A stretch of 64,000 bases of DNA from Cinclus cinclus (GCF_963662255.1 NC_085051.1:56937101-57001100), one strand, 5' to 3'. Shown: positions 10,001 to 24,449, counted from the first letter of the stretch. Numbers and translations: made by a program. Notes: generated by a model not told the origin, from the letters alone.

Positions 10001-11804
10001 TGCAATTTAATATCACAATTAAATTATCTATCAATGTAATTTAATCTTTTTACTGAATTTAGTTCAGCCACACAACAATTTCCCAGCAAAGCTCAATTTG
10101 CACAAAGCAAGTGTGTCTCAAAAGGCATGAACTGAGCTCTAGATCAAGAGAGCCATTCCCATTTAGGCAGAAGCTGTCCAAATTGCGTATCTCAGCCAGC
10201 TGGTCTCTGGGAGTCTCACACTGACCAGGTCAGACTCAGCTGAGCTTCCCAGATCAAAACCTCATCTGGGGCACACTTGCCTTAGAAGAAGGAAATGAAA
10301 TTTGCAGTTTTCAAGTTAGTTAATTTGCAAAGTAAAGGCCCTGAAAACAAGGGCATTTTTTTGTGAGGGACAACACCACAGTGTGCCAGAGGTGACTGTG
10401 CAACCATGTTCTGTGTTCAGGACTGTTGTTTTGAGCATGGACTGGATGCAAAACCAAAGCCAGCTCCTGCAAAAGCCTCCACATGGATGTAATTCCATAG
10501 GAAGGAACGGGTCTGTGAACTCCCAGAGCAGTGGATCAGCAGCAGAACCCAAACACAGCTGCCACCCTCCCACCCACCTTCCCACAAAAAGGGGCCAGAG
10601 CAAATCCCTGCTTTCAGCTGGCTTTGCTGATTAACCACTGGGTTGGGGGGAGGAAGGTGGTGGAAATAGAGGAAAAGCTGTCAACCTGATCAAGGCCTGA
10701 AATGTAGGAATCCCACATCACAGGCATATTTCCTGGTCCTTTTTGGAGGAGTCGCCGTAAGGGGAACCATCCTGTCAGGACTGAGCCACTTCAAGGGGCT
10801 GTGATCCACAGGATGTATTCCTCTTGGTACTCTTGCTGCAGGTTTAGAAGCAAAGCCAGCTGTTGTGCCTTATTTTCTTTTTCTACAGTCAGGATTAAAT
10901 GAGCAAGATGGTTATTTCTTGTTCAGCCTCAGATGCTTACTAATTCTTATCTATATGACATTCCCACAAACCCCAAGTTCCACAGCACTTCAAGCTAACA
11001 AGCTAAAAATGGAGTCCTATTTTTTTTTCCTACAAGGCCTTTCAAGGGTAAGCTGCTTAATTATGAAATGTTACCTAAATTATTTTTACTTTTAACACAA
11101 TAATCAACCACCCCTGGCCTGCAATGCAGACTTTTTTACCCAATTATACACTATCACCCAAATCTATGAAAAAGAAGGTGAAGAAGGACTAGCTTGTGCC
11201 CTTAAACCTCCATTTTGTTTTATATATATTACTATATTCTAAAACCTTACTAAAACTTTAAGTTTTCTACCATGTGGCGTTATACACTTTTATTCCAACT
11301 ACACGCTCATAATCTTAGTTCTATAATTCAATTTTGGAAGCCTTCTTCACAGCCTCAGGTCAAATGCAGTGTTCTCCTGGGGCTTAGTGCCTGTCAGCAC
11401 AAGAAGTCTAAAATTCTCAGTGACCAGGGTTCCAACAACCAGCCATGAAGCTCAAGGGTTTTCTGCCGAGTTCTCCCAACCGTTTGTGCCCAGGTCCCTT
11501 CCACAGGCACTGATGGAAACTCCTACCCCACGGCATCGCTGGCACACAGAGCATGGTTCAACTTTAGGACAGCTTGCATTTATTTTTTAAATGGATGCAT
11601 GCTATAAATTAGGATTTTCCCATTTAAAAACACCAAGAAAAAGGATGTGGTAAGGCTGACCCAAGCATTTAACAGAAACCTGCTTTCTTCAGTGCAGAGC
11701 TCCAGGCAGCTGGGCAGGGACTGGCACAGAAGAGCCTGCCTTTGTAGGGAAGTGCTTAAACACGTGTTTAATTCCCACTGAGGTCAACAGGACCCAGGGG
11801 ACCA

Positions 11805-11885
11805 CAGGAATTGCCAGACTGAACCAGAACACTGATCCATCTAGTTCAGCATCCTGCCTCTGTCAACCAGAAACACATGACAGCA
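11805..11885. repeat. Possible ancient amniote interspersed repeat
   Basis: The segment around ACTGATCCATCTAGTTCAGC and ATCCTGCCTCTGTC resembles a short motif repeated in reptile and bird genomes, as I remember it. Without a database search I cannot name the family. No function is suggested. Confidence 0.35.
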
Positions 11886-13552
11886 AGATGGAGGAACTCT
11901 GCAGCTGGGAAATAATTTGTCTCTTTCCCACACACGAGATGTCATTTTGATCTTCAGAAGTGAGATCTGATTTGTGGAGGTTTAATATTCCTTCCAAACG
12001 TTCAACCATCATTGCACAAGTTCAACTGCTTTGTTACCTTCCATAGGAAACAAGCCCAAGAACAACCTCAAGAGGTCAACCAAAAGGTCCTCTAAAAGGA
12101 AGATCAAGAGACAGTTTCTTTGCTGAGCCTGAGCCTCCTGCAACGTCATGTGAGAATAAAATAAAGTTCCTTATCGTATTACAGAATGTGCCCAACTTCA
12201 AATTCAAGAGAGCATCATTTTGATCTAGGTTTAGGCAAACACTTCAAACACTTTTCCCTGGATCAGGGCCAAACACCTCAACTGGCAGTGTCCTGTACTG
12301 GTGTCCAGCATGTAGAGAACTGAGGCGTGGAAAGGGAAGCATAGGGCTTGAGTGGGTGGCTAGCACCTCAGTAAATCACCTAAAAAAGCAATCCAGTTAC
12401 CAGCTTGCTCCATGCCAGCTGCTCCATTAGAAACCCAACAGGTGATGCCCTTTAAGCCCCCATTTAGCAGAGTTCAAAAGAATAGTTCCCAGTTTAGCTC
12501 CCGCAGCTCCTGGTTTTGTTATGGTTCCTGTTAAGGACCAGCATGGGGTTATCACCTCCCTGGTGCTCTCCCATGCAGTGCAGATCACACATAGCAAGAG
12601 GAAACCAATCCTTGGCACCAGAAATAGGGGACACTTGATGACAGCCTGCAAAGCCATCCACGGGACACTGCTGTGAATCCCTGTGGTTTGCCCAGCTTCA
12701 GACAGACTGCAGTTTGGAAACAGTTCACAAAACCCAAAGAATTATAGGCATATGCTTTTTCCTGGGCAACAGAGGCACTCTCCATGCTGCCTGCACTTGT
12801 GGATCCTCCCTAGAGCTGTACTTGGATTCCATTCCCTGTTCTCCAGACACCAAAATCCCACAGCACAACAGTTCCATCCTGCAGACCTGCTTGTCAATAA
12901 TGTACATGCCTCAAGTTGGGTTTTCTCCACTAAAAGCTAACTGATATTTAAAACACTCCTCAAATTTCACACTTTCTCCCACTGCTTGGCTGTCAGACCC
13001 TGCTAATGCTCTGCTGATCTTTCAGGTGATCCTCACCCATGCTTATGTTCACCTCCATTTACAATATAACAATTCTGAGTGTTATGAAGCCTCAGCAAGG
13101 CCTGCATTACTTTCCACATGCCATCAACTCTTTTGGGCACTGTTCTTCCCATTTCCTGGTGCTGGCTCAAGTGAAAAGGAGAGGGAGAGTCCAGCACAAC
13201 CTCAGCCATACCCTGAGTCCAGGTGAAGCCACAGGAGACCATCCACCACACCATTTAGTGGATCTACACATACAACCACATCCCACAGAATAAATCCCTC
13301 TGTCTCAGGGCTTGGGTGCTCATACATCTCACACACCACACCATGGAGCTGGCAAGTTCAGCCCTCCAACAAGCTGCAAGTGATTTTGAAATGGTGAAAC
13401 ATATGGCTACCAAAGCCTCCTTCCTGCAAGCCACCAGCATGGCAGCTCCTCAGCTCACACCCATCACATCTGTTCAACAGGTCCCAGTGCCACTGGGGGA
13501 GAAGCTGGGGGTAGAAATCATCCATCCACACAGTACTGAAGCCTGCTAATGG

Positions 13553-13953
13553 AAAGGCTGAGAGAACTGGGATTGCTCAGCCTGGAGAAGAGGAGGCTCT
13601 GGGGTGACCTTATTGCAGCCTTTCAGCACATGAAGGCAGCCTACCAGAAACCTGAAAAGGGACTGCTTGCAAGGCTATGTAGGGCTAGGACAAGGGGGAA
13701 CCAGATCCAAACTGAAAGAGAATAGATTTAGAAGCATTATTCGGAAGAAATTCTTCCCTCTGAGGGTGGTAAGGCACTGGCACAGGCTGCCCAGGAAAGC
13801 TGTGGCTGCCCCATCCCTGGGAGTGTTCCAGGCCACACTGGATGGGCTTTGCAGCAGCCTGGGATAATAGAAGGTGTCCCTGCCCATGGAAAGGGGTTGG
13901 AATGAGGTGATCTTTAAGGTCTCTTCCAAGTCAAACCAGTCTGTGGCTCTGAC
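13553..13953 (+). mobile_element. CR1 LINE 3' fragment
   Basis: Plus-strand CR1 with landmarks AAGGCTGAGAGAACTGGGAT, TGCTCAGCCTGGAGAAGAGG, GAAGAAATTCTTCCCTCTGA, AAGGCACTGGCACAGGCTGC, CCATGGAAAGGGGTTGGAAT and TTTAAGGTCTCTTCCAAGTC. The terminal ATTCTATGA repeat is degraded. Confidence 0.93.
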
Positions 13954-16900
13954 AGGGCAGCCCCTCATGCCTCTCATCTTTGGTGTCAGAGGATATAAAG
14001 CCATCAGAAACATTTTCCCACCTCATGTTTTGCATTCTGGCCAGTTTCCTATAGGATACATATTTTCCCTCTGCACACAGAGAGTGTTTTACAAAACAAA
14101 GCCATTCTAGACCACTAAAGAGACACAGACTTTTAAAAGCCTCTAATCTCTCGTAAAGCAACAACCACCATGAACGGTTCAAATGTCCAAATACTGTTTT
14201 AAGAGCAGACAAGCAGTAGCTCAGTGAAGAGAGTTTCCACATTCCTGGTTCAACTCAGACATCTGTAACTATGGGGTATTTACTGTGCCTGCCTCTGTGC
14301 AAAACTTAACTACATAGTTCAGCACTGAAAAAAACCTCTTCTCTTTCCTCCTCTGCACTCACACTGAACACGTTTATGGCAGTAGAAATTATACATGCAG
14401 AGGGAGAGAATAAATAACCCACCAAGTCATCTGAGGACACATGCAAGCACCAGCACATCCTCACCCACCGAGCAGCTTCCATCACCACCCCCACCTGATC
14501 CTGCTCTTCCTGGGCACAGATCCCTCCTTTCTCCCCTACTTATATTCCAGGGGGTTATGTCAGGCACATCCTTACAGTGGTGGCATAACTACAACAGGAG
14601 AACAAGAGCAAGAGCTGCAGGATGAAGTGGTGAGTTTGGAACTATTTGACTTGAGTAGTTAAAGCTTGCCAGGTCCCATCTACTAGAAATCAATCTCACT
14701 GTGGTGCTATTGACCATTGCTGTAACACCAGCAAAGCAAAGGTCAGCCAGGTATCTCCTCACATGTGACAGCTCCTAGTGTTACACTCCCATATGCACCA
14801 GTGGCATTTTAATTTGAAAGAAATAAAAACATTCAAAAAAGCAATGTAAAAAGCCTTAAATCAATAATGTTAATATGTAAAATCTTAATTAAGCCTTTTT
14901 TTTTTTTTATCAGTACCAGGAGCACTGTGAGCAAGCTCCCCATGCACTGAGTGACACACAACCAGGGAGCAAAGACCAACCACTGATTTTGCTGGAGTAT
15001 AAAAATTAAGATAGGGGATTAAGAGACCCCCCCCCCCCCTCACCTCTTGCAAGCACCACAGCACTGAACAACAATTTCAGATCCTGCTCAATGCTTATCC
15101 AGCCCATGCCCTAACAGTGAGTAGTAGCGAGTGTTTTAGGAAAAGAGTACATCAATCAGATCAAGTAAATTAATTCACCCCCCACCCCCTCCAGCCATTA
15201 GTATGTAGGTGTTCTCTCAATATTTACCTAAAAGCAGGCTTCCTCACATCTGCTGAATGTAAACTGAGATGTTTATTTCCCTGTCTGGAAAACATGTAAG
15301 TTATGACAAAAATCCTTTACTAAGGTTTTGCATCTTTTAAGCAGGAGTTTTATCACCACAATCCTGTGGATGGTCAAAACCATGGGAAGCCCTGCTAATT
15401 AAAAAACACAACACACCATTGAAGAAGCTGACAGCCTGACCCTGGAAAGGGAAAATGATTTAAATACCCTGTTCTGCTTCCCTAATATTAGTGCTGCAGA
15501 GTGAAAGCCTAGTCTTTTTTACTACAAAACCCTTCTTCAGTTCCCCTCAAGAGTTAAGTTGGATGCACAAATCAGCCAGGGGGAAAACAGCCACCTCCAC
15601 AAAGACTATGTTACCCACATGCGGTTTTTCTCCCAGCAGAAGTTGATCCTTCTGTTGCTTTTGCCAGTCTGTGCAGGATCCAGTCTCTGCTCTCTGGTTC
15701 CAGTCCCAGGAGAGGCTCCTTGCAAAGCAAACATGTGGCACATCAAACACAGGCTGGGACTTATGTTTGATCCAGCTGACATTTTGCCCTCTGAAATTGG
15801 ATAAAGTTTTGTGTCAAGATCAGAAAAAGAGCCAGCAAGAGCTGGCAGCACTGTGCTGTCTTCCAGGACTTCACAGAAAATCCATGTTAATGGGCAGCTC
15901 ATCTTTTAAGATGCCAATCTGTCAATATTATCTGAAAGAGTAAGGAAGGAACAACGATGCACTGAATGCAATAAAAAGTCTTCTTTACTCAGGAGTGTGA
16001 AACAGCACTATCATCAGTCTTGGAAATGAAAACATGTAGTCATCCCTACATCAAATCACACAGAGCTGAAGGCAAGGCCTCTGTTTCATGTCCAAGTGCT
16101 GAAGTAGAGCAGATCCATCTTCCTTGTTTTCTTGCCAGATCTAGGATATAAATCCATCTCAGGTCTCAGTGATTAACAGCATTTGAGGACTGCAGCTGAA
16201 GGATGATATTTCAGTGTGGCAGCAGAGAACAGGATCAGTAAGGTTCACACAACAATACTGGTGAGCATGACAGTGCCCTGCTATTGCTACAAAAGCCCAC
16301 CACAGGTTTATTTCTAGAGTTACACAGTGATGCCAAAGCTCGGGTGGTATGAGTAGGTAAGATAGAAGAGCAACTTTGGGTGGGGCTCAGTTTTCTTCAG
16401 CCTCTTGGATGTGGCTGTAGCAGTTCCAGGGAGAGCAGGACAGCTCTGCAGAGCTGTGACCAGTGTGTGGCTGCTGGGAGCATCCACATCTCCAGGAGGG
16501 AACATAGCTGCAAAGCCAAGGGCACAGCCCAGTGCTGGGGCTCAGGGAGGAATAGCTGCCTTTCATCTGTTTGCATAACTTCTGTGAGAACATAAGAGAG
16601 CAGGAAGAAGGCAGCTTGAGAACCTCCTAAAACAAAAGTATTTTGCTGCCTCTTCAAGTCTCCCAACCAGTTATGAACACCATATAGGTTACTTTGCATA
16701 GAGTTTTAATCCCAACTGCCACACAGATTTCCAGACATGCACAGAGCAGCTCTTCCACATTTGTTATTACGTGATTTTTCTTGGAAAAGTTGGGGTTTTT
16801 TCCCCCTAAGAAAAGTTGGTTTTAGACTTTTGCTTGCAGATGTTGACAGCTCTGGAGCAAGGCACTGCAGTATGTTGCACAAGGCTGAAAAATGTCAATG

Positions 16901-17982
16901 GAAAAGCCTTTCCACTCATTTCTGCAGTGAGTAACCTTACCATTCCATCTCTGCACGTTTTTGCATTCATTTGCAAAACCTCAGGATATATCTGCTTGCC
17001 AGACAGACCAAGCTTGGGCAATGATGGCAAAGAACTGTCTCAGCTTGCAGAGAGGAGAAAAGGGAGAAGAAGAGGGATTGGAGGGAGACAAGAGAAATCT
17101 GAGCACTGAACTGAGGCTGTCAGAGCCCTAGACTGGCACTGTGACCAGAATGCCACCACATATCTGTCCCCTACCCAGCAAGACACAGCTCCAAAGAGCA
17201 AAATAAATTAGTCTGGTTGTATCCCTGACAGGTTGTATCCTCTGGCTGTAGCTGAACGTGGTCTTCCAGCAGAATTAGAATCTAAAAATCACCCCAGCCC
17301 CTCAGAGCCCCCTCTCTGCCATCTCAGACCCACCAGAATTTAACTGCTCCATAACCCACCCCTGTCACACTGACCTACATAAGAACAGGCAAAAAGAAAA
17401 AGAAAAAAAAACAACAAAACCCAAAACACTTCTTACTGCATGGCTCATTAGAGCCTAAACAAACTGATTCCTCTCTCTCCTCCCCTCACAATTACAATCA
17501 TTACTATTTCCTTGTGCTTAGGCAAGCGAATTTCCATTGTAAAACCTCCTGTTAGTCCTTCCCCTTACTAAACTCAAGAGAAAAACGTTGAGAAGTGATT
17601 TACCAGAGAAGAAAGACATTTTAATACATTATTCATTAAAAACAGGAAAATAAAATTAACAAAGCAACTTTGATCTTTTCCATGATTAATTCATGCACCA
17701 CAAGCCCTCTGATTTAGAAGATCTCAAACCACGCTAGCTACAGAGCAGAAGTAGCAGGAACAGAGTGACAGCATTTTTAAGTCAAAGCTCCCGTGACTTG
17801 TGCAAAAATCCTCCAGAAAAGCAGAATTGGTAGCAGGGAGATCCTGAACCCTCCCTGCTCCCACTGCCTGGGGGCTCCCCTGTGCCAGAACCACCAGCAG
17901 CTCACATGTGGGTGGTGATAGCAGGGATCACAACATGCCCTTGGGAGATCCTGCCCACACTGGGAACCACAAGATCCAAGTC

Positions 17983-18050
17983 AAACCTATTTTTAACCAA
18001 GTGCAGTTTAAACCTATTTTTAACCAAGTGCAGTTTAAACCTATTTTTAA
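17983..18050. repeat. 27-bp tandem repeat, about 2.5 copies
   Basis: The unit beginning AAACCTATTTTTAACCAAG repeats exactly at 17983, 18010 and 18037 with period 27; the third copy is partial. It lies in intron 2. The period is a multiple of three, so it appears as a repeated peptide in translation, but there is no sign of a gene. Confidence 0.9.
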
Positions 18051-19400
18051 AGTGGATGCTCTGGGGACATCCCCTTTTTGGGGCACTGGGGCAGATTCAG
18101 AAGTTGGCTGCTTTGGTATTGAAACAAGGTTGTCCACACAATGTCTAACAATCAACTAAATCTGCTTTATACTCACACCTTTATGTCCAGGCAGTGCAAT
18201 TTGCTAGAGTCACAGGTTTAACATCAACCTCAAAAGGAGGAGGAGCAGGAGAATACTCTTCATGGAAGACAAAGACAAAACACACAAAGAAAGCAGGATG
18301 AACAAAAAAAAGCCACTTGAGATGGGAATATCAAGCAGCTTGTGTCCAGAAGTTTTGCAGCATCCCCACAAATAACTAACCATGTTCCTCAACACAGCAG
18401 CCATTCCTAGGATGAAATCTCGAGCCTTCCTCACCAAGGGCACTGCACCTCTCCACCAGAAAGCAAGCTACATCCCAAAGCTTAAGTGGAATCTAGTCAG
18501 GAACAAAAAAAAACTGGGAAGGCTAATTCAACAGACCAAGTTAAACATTCCCCTTTTTCTGCCTGGGAACTCCGACTGCTGTCATGAGATGCCTCAGCTT
18601 TTCTCCTGGAGGTGCACTGGCCTTGGGCTCAGTGGGCAGGATGATCAACACCTGAATCACCACCCTGCAACACCTGGATTCTCCTGGTGGACTGGTCACC
18701 CCACAGCTGAGGAGCCCAAGTGGTCTGACAGCAAACTCAGCTCTGATCACACAGCTGACCCAGGAACTTTTGAGATTTCCACGTGGCAGCTTGCCAACGA
18801 GCCCTCTAATTTCAACAGCCTTAAAAAGCAGGTTGTTTACCATGTGGCTCTCCCACGCAGCTTCCCACACACCATGGGCTGAGTAAGACTCTGCCACAGC
18901 AAAGCATCTGTCAAGAAAAATAAATTCAGCCTCTTGCATTCCCAGCTCACTGGAAAGAGCTCTGCCAAGAAGCAGCACCTCTTCTCATCCACACATCCCC
19001 ACCTTGGCAATGCAGCAAGGAAATACTCAGTGCTCAGGCTGGGGATCCAGCACAATCCATCCTGAAACTCATGGCAGGGACCATGAGTGCTCTGCCCCTC
19101 CCAGTGCCAGGGGTTTATTGTGATTTTCCAGAGGGATTTCCCAAGGGATGCAGCCAGCAGCAGCACCTCAGGAAATGCAGTTGTCCCCAGCAGATTCCCA
19201 GCAGCTAACACAGCCAGACCTGATTCTCTCTCCCTTCCCCATCTCCTCCCAAATGTGGTTTTCACCCTGCAATACATATTTCTCCACTTCTGAAATATGT
19301 CTCCGGGATTTCAAAAGCAGATGTCCCAAATCCAAACAAATACAGCTTTAAAAATGCTGGCTGCCTCATGGAGAGGGTGTTACTTGCCTCAGCTCAGGAA

Positions 19401-19570
19401 CATAGAATCATAAAGGCTGGAGAAGACCTCCAAGATCATCGAGTCCAACCTTTGGCTGAACATCACATTGTCAACAAAACCACAGCACTGAGTGCCACAG
19501 TGTCCAGCTGTTTCTTGAACACTTCCAGGGATGGCAGCTCACCATCAGACTGCTTGGACAGTCTGGAGTC
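19401..19570 (-). mobile_element. CR1 LINE 3' fragment
   Basis: Reverse-complement CR1 starting at its 3' end: TAGAATCATAAAGGCTGGAG, AGATCATCGAGTCCAACC, then CTTGAACACTTCCAGGGATG. The homology fades beyond about 19570. Confidence 0.85.
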
Positions 19571-21203
19571 AGCAGCTCCCTCCTGTGACAGCCACCAATT
19601 TCATTCTCCCAAAGAGGTGACCCTTTCCAGCAAGTGTAAGAACAGCAGCAATAAATACATATCCTGCCTCCCCACGAGCTCTCCCATCTCACCCTTCTCA
19701 ATTAATAAACAAGTAGAGGTGGGCGAGTAGGAAGAAAGTCACCTTCCCCAGCAGCTTGTGAGAGACACCTAAAACCTGTACCTCACTTCATCTTTTTTTT
19801 TTCCCAGTCCTCCAATGGGGAAGGAACACTTAAGGGGTGAATTTGTTTAGGCATAAATGACAGGCGATGAAAGCCAGCCCATGGTTTGATGGTCACAACA
19901 GCCCTCACACAGGCTTAAGCAGTTCTCCCCACACACAGCACCCTGCCTTCCCACACAGCCATCTTCCAGCCAGATCATGGGACACAGGGATTTCTCTGCC
20001 ATGGCCTTCATGTTCAACTTGTCGTCAGCCCTTTTGGATGTAACTGGACCCTTCCCCCAAAGGGATTGTTTTTCCCACTTTGCCTCCCCTTCACAAAGGA
20101 AATACAGAATCAGAGTCAATACAAGTAAAAACAGGTGTAGGACTAGACTGAGGCCATCACTCAGTAAGGATTCCTCACTCAACACCTAAGAACTCTGAGC
20201 TGGGCAGGCTGGACAAGAAACATTTCTCTGCCTTTTTCCTTGCTGACTTGCAAGTCAGATTTGCAAGTTCATACTGTGAACATACAGGAAGGACACAGTT
20301 TAGACACAAAAATTTTGGCATTGTCTGACTTTTGAGAGTTTGATTCTCTAGTGATATCCTTCAAATGAAAAGGTTTCTGGCTTTAAGGCAGTTCCCTACA
20401 TTTTATAAACAAAGAAAATTATTACTGGAAGCAAGTTCATCTGCTGGAACTGCAGCAGTGTCCCTGGTCCTGGCTCAGCAGCAAGGCTGTGGTTTTGAGC
20501 ACACAGCTCCAGGGAGAGAGGAGAGCACTAAGAAAGGAATATGCTTTACTGTGTGGATCAGTGCTTCTGACAGACACACGCTCAACAAGTCTGGCAGCTA
20601 GACGGCAGAAAAGAGCTGAGATTCTGGGATTAAAAACAGTTCCAGACTCTAGAAAGAAACCAGCTTTGATGGTCACAGCTATGCTGCTGCAGCCTTTCCC
20701 TGTCCCTGGCAGCTCCTCTACAATCCCTCTGTCCATATTCTCCTCCCCCCACCTCCTTTAGCCTTTCGGGCTTCTTTCAGCTGCTACTTCCTGACTACTC
20801 CTGCCCATACCCACCCATCACAACTCCCCAGACCAGCCTCCTACTTCCTTCCATCTCTCCTTATATTCCTTATCTCTGTCCTTCTTCCAGACCCTTATGG
20901 CTCTATTTTTTCTCCAGGCAACTTTTCCCCCTTGTCTCAGTGGATGGGGCAAAGAGGGCAGGGCACCTGCTCAGCCAGACCTCCTGCCTTCCTCCCTCCT
21001 TCCTCTGCACCACTGCCAGGGTTCCCCCTCCTTCCTCACTGCAGAACCCAGGGCAGGGCTGAGCTCAGGGAGAATTCTGGCCCAAAAGCCAACCACAGCC
21101 CTGCTCCAATTTCCCAGTCCAGACAGCTGATGCAGATCTGGCCTCACTCAAGGCAGCCCCAGGGAAACCCAAGAGCATCCTTTTCAGACAGACAGATTTA
21201 CCC

Positions 21204-21842
21204 TCAATTATGAAACTGCCTCATTCCCTCATCTGCAACCACCAGCAGTGCTGGCAGTGCCAGGAGGAGCAGCCACTGAGGTGGCTCAGTGAAGGTGGTG
21301 TCCACAGCACTCTGAGCCATGCTGATGGCATGCACTCCATCCCACATCACAAATGAGTACATTTTCCCTAAAGCCAGCAGACAGGGACAACAGAAGCTTT
21401 CATCCCTCCTTCTCTTGCCTCTGCCAAGCTTGAGGTCACCCTGGCCAAACAACATCAGGATCTCTTTGCTCAAAGCTCTATTTTGATTCAGCATTTCGTT
21501 CTGGAAAACAAACAGAATCATTGCTGCTGAAGCACTCCAGGAAACAAAAACAGCTGGCACTGAAGAGCAGGAAACTAATTTTCTGCTGGGCATGGTCTGG
21601 AACAACGTAAACCAGAGGTGTATAAACTGCAAGTGCATGTATTTGCCTCCTAAAGCATCACTAGAAGATGAACTCTGCTTCCTACAGCTCCATGCCAGCT
21701 CACTAATGCTGAAGACCCTGTTGTGCTCTTGGCTGCTTGGGACATGTTGCCCCACCCCAGTGAGGTGTAGGACTGAAGTGCTCAACACCCTCACCATGCA
21801 GCAGACTGGTGCTGCTGATCCTCCTCGTGTCTGTGGAGCCAC
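21204..21842 (-). other. Long unrecognised open frame in intron 2
   Basis: An open frame of 212 codons, the longest in the window apart from the CpG island frame. I recognise no domain. Its composition (Trp, Cys, Met and Ser scattered) looks like translated non-coding DNA. It sits wholly in intron 2 on the same strand as PRKCH, with no clear splice or promoter context. A chance frame is the likeliest explanation. Confidence 0.15.
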
Positions 21843-23049
21843 AGGGAACCTTGGGTCTCCCCATGAGCACTAATGATGCCTGAATAGCTCCCAGGTAAAC
21901 TGAGCTAGTTAAACACTGCAGTACAAGAGAATCCTGTTACCTTCAGGGGACAAGGACTTCTGAATGCCAAACAGGCTGGGCTGCCAGGCACTCAGACACA
22001 CAGAAAATCTGTGACTGTGATGGTACCACCTACATCAGGAGTCTCCTCCAGCAGCCAGAGTTGAGATACTCAGACATTAAATGGGAGACAGTATAATCTG
22101 ATAGTTGGTGGAGCCAAAGTTATAAAAATATTTATAACAAAAGAAACAGCATGGTTTTGTTGGTATTATTTTTTTCCTGCAGTTTCTAGCACAGATTTAC
22201 AGAGTGACCCCTGGTAAAGCACTGAGGCTTTGGACAGTCATTTACCTAAATCAGGCACCTCACATACCACAGTCTAGAGAAATTCAGACACAACCTGAGG
22301 TGTGCTACTGTCAGAGCATGCCCTTCATCCCAGGCCAGGGTATTATCCAGGTGCCTTCATCCGCACTGGATCCAGAGAGGGCTGGCAATGAAACAGCATC
22401 AGGGTGCAACAACCAGGGCTGTGCCATCATCCCTAGAGCCCAGCACTCACCTCCTATAGCTTCCTGTGCCTCTCCTTTCATCCCATACTCTCTGCTGCAG
22501 CACAAACACCAGCACAGCCCTGTCGTTCAAGGCCAAGGAGATTTCAGCTCCTCTGGGAACCACCATCACCTCTTCCAGGAATCACATTAAAATAAAGCAA
22601 AGAAACCTCTGCTCCTCATTACAGCCAGGAACACTGAAATCCCACTGACTGCATATTTATCTCTAGGTTTCAGAGCCCAGACAAAACACAGCCCACTGAG
22701 GAAGTGAAGTTAACCCTGATATTGCTGTTTGTTGCATTTTTACAGTGCCTGGGTATCTCTGAGGTTGGCAGATCATGGCAAGTCACAAATTACTGACAAA
22801 AACCTCTTGGCATTAGACATGTATGGGGCTCACAGGGATCATTTTCTGAGAAACAGAAGTAGACCTGTGGATTTGAGGTAGCTGTGGTGCTGTTCTCCTC
22901 CTGCCTTTACATTACAGCCCCTCCATAAACACCAGGCAAATAATATCCCAGGGTCTGGCTCTTCCTGCTACCAGGAATAAACAGCTTTGTTTGCTTTACT
23001 GTTGAATTTTTTTTTCCTGTGAAAATTCAGAATTTAACAAATCTGCATT

Positions 23050-23145
23050 TTTTGGGGTTTTTTTTTTTTTTGTTGTTGTTGTTGTTGTTTTGGTTTGGGG
23101 TTTTTTGTTTGTTTGTGGTTTTTTGTTTGTGTTTTTTTTTTGTGG
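23050..23145. repeat. T/G-rich low-complexity tract
   Basis: A poly-T run is followed by GTT repeats and TTTTTGTTTG-like units. This is simple low-complexity sequence. Confidence 0.85.
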
Positions 23146-23710
23146 CAGAGAGACACATGTGAAAGATCAGAGTTCCAGCGTGCAAGAATATTTGGGTTCT
23201 CTTGGCAATATTTACACATGAAATGCAATGTGCACAATTTGAAAGTTTCACTTTGAAATACAAAAAAAAAAAAAAAAAAGAAATTCATGGAGGCTTCAGG
23301 ACAAGGACAGAGCTGTTCTTGCTCCCCCTGGCTTGGCTGATAAGCCTCTGTTGGCATGTGCAGAGTGCAACCTCCAGGAGACCAATACCTGCTCAGGACT
23401 TTCAAGATCAGCCTCTGGAAACCTTTTACTTTTTAACCTGAATGGTATCTTCCAGCAAGTCTGGGGATCCACTGAAGTTCACCTGCCTGCCAAACAGAGA
23501 TGCACAGTATTTTTTGATTACATTCCTGCAAGGGCTCAGTCTTCTCGGGGCACACTTAGGGTGGATTTTCTCCCCCATGGGACTCAACACTGTCGTGACC
23601 TATCTCCATCTGAAAATGCAGAGCTGAACCAACAGGGAATGGATCTGGAAATCCTTTCCCTGCAGCAGGCAGGTGTGACAAGTGTAAAACACTGAAAAAA
23701 GTGCAGACAT

Positions 23711-23846
23711 TGGGGAAAAAAAAATCCAAGTGTGTAGAAATGCATGTCTCCTGCTAGTGTCTGCCACATAAGGCTTTGGGGAAAAAAAAATCCAAGTGTG
23801 TAGAAATGCATGTCTCCTGCTAGTGTCTGCCACATAAGGCTTTGGG
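23711..23846. repeat. Perfect 66-bp tandem duplication
   Basis: The block beginning TGGGGAAAAAAAAATCCAAG at 23711 is repeated without change from 23777, and the match continues to 23846. Even the A9 run is identical, which points to a recent duplication or an assembly artefact. Confidence 0.95.
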
Positions 23847-24449
23847 CTAGACATTAAAGACTTCCATGTCTTCAGACTGTGAACCAAAGACAGCACAACT
23901 TCATCTCATTCTGCACTGATATGGCCTGTTTGGACCAGCAGGTTTTCTAGGTAGTATCTAGTACAAACTTTAAAACTCTGCTAGAGCCACTAAACCAAAA
24001 GAAAAGAGTAGCCCAAAAAATCCAGGATGAGATCTGGGCATTTTTTTATTCCTGGTTCCTAGTTTCCAGTATTTATTCTGTTAACTATAAAAGATGGGCT
24101 GAAAGCAGTCATCATTGCAGTTTACAGAGGACTGGAAAAACTCTTTTTTACTCCCTGTTGTACGAAAACCTGGTAATAGATCTGTCAATAGAAATGTTAT
24201 GGGGCTGAGGAGCTACATTACAGTGCAGAGCAAAGATCTTGTTAGCACAATACCTATGTTCCACTTGACACTTTAAGGCTGCAGATCTTTAGTGGTACCT
24301 GTCAGAGAAAACACTACTTCTTTAAAAAAAACTTCATGTTAGAAAAATATATTCTAAGAAAAATGACAGTGAAAGACCAAGAGTCTATGTGTTTGAGGAC
24401 AAACCTTTTTAATGTGCCAGCTGCAAAACAGAGCAGCATTTCCTGGTCC

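Noticed and set aside
15030..15042. C13 homopolymer
   Set aside because: It is an isolated homopolymer with no associated element.
17908..18159. Repeated peptide (FNQVQFKPI-like) suggesting a repeat protein
   Set aside because: It comes from the 27-bp tandem duplication in intron 2; there is no start, splice or homology support.
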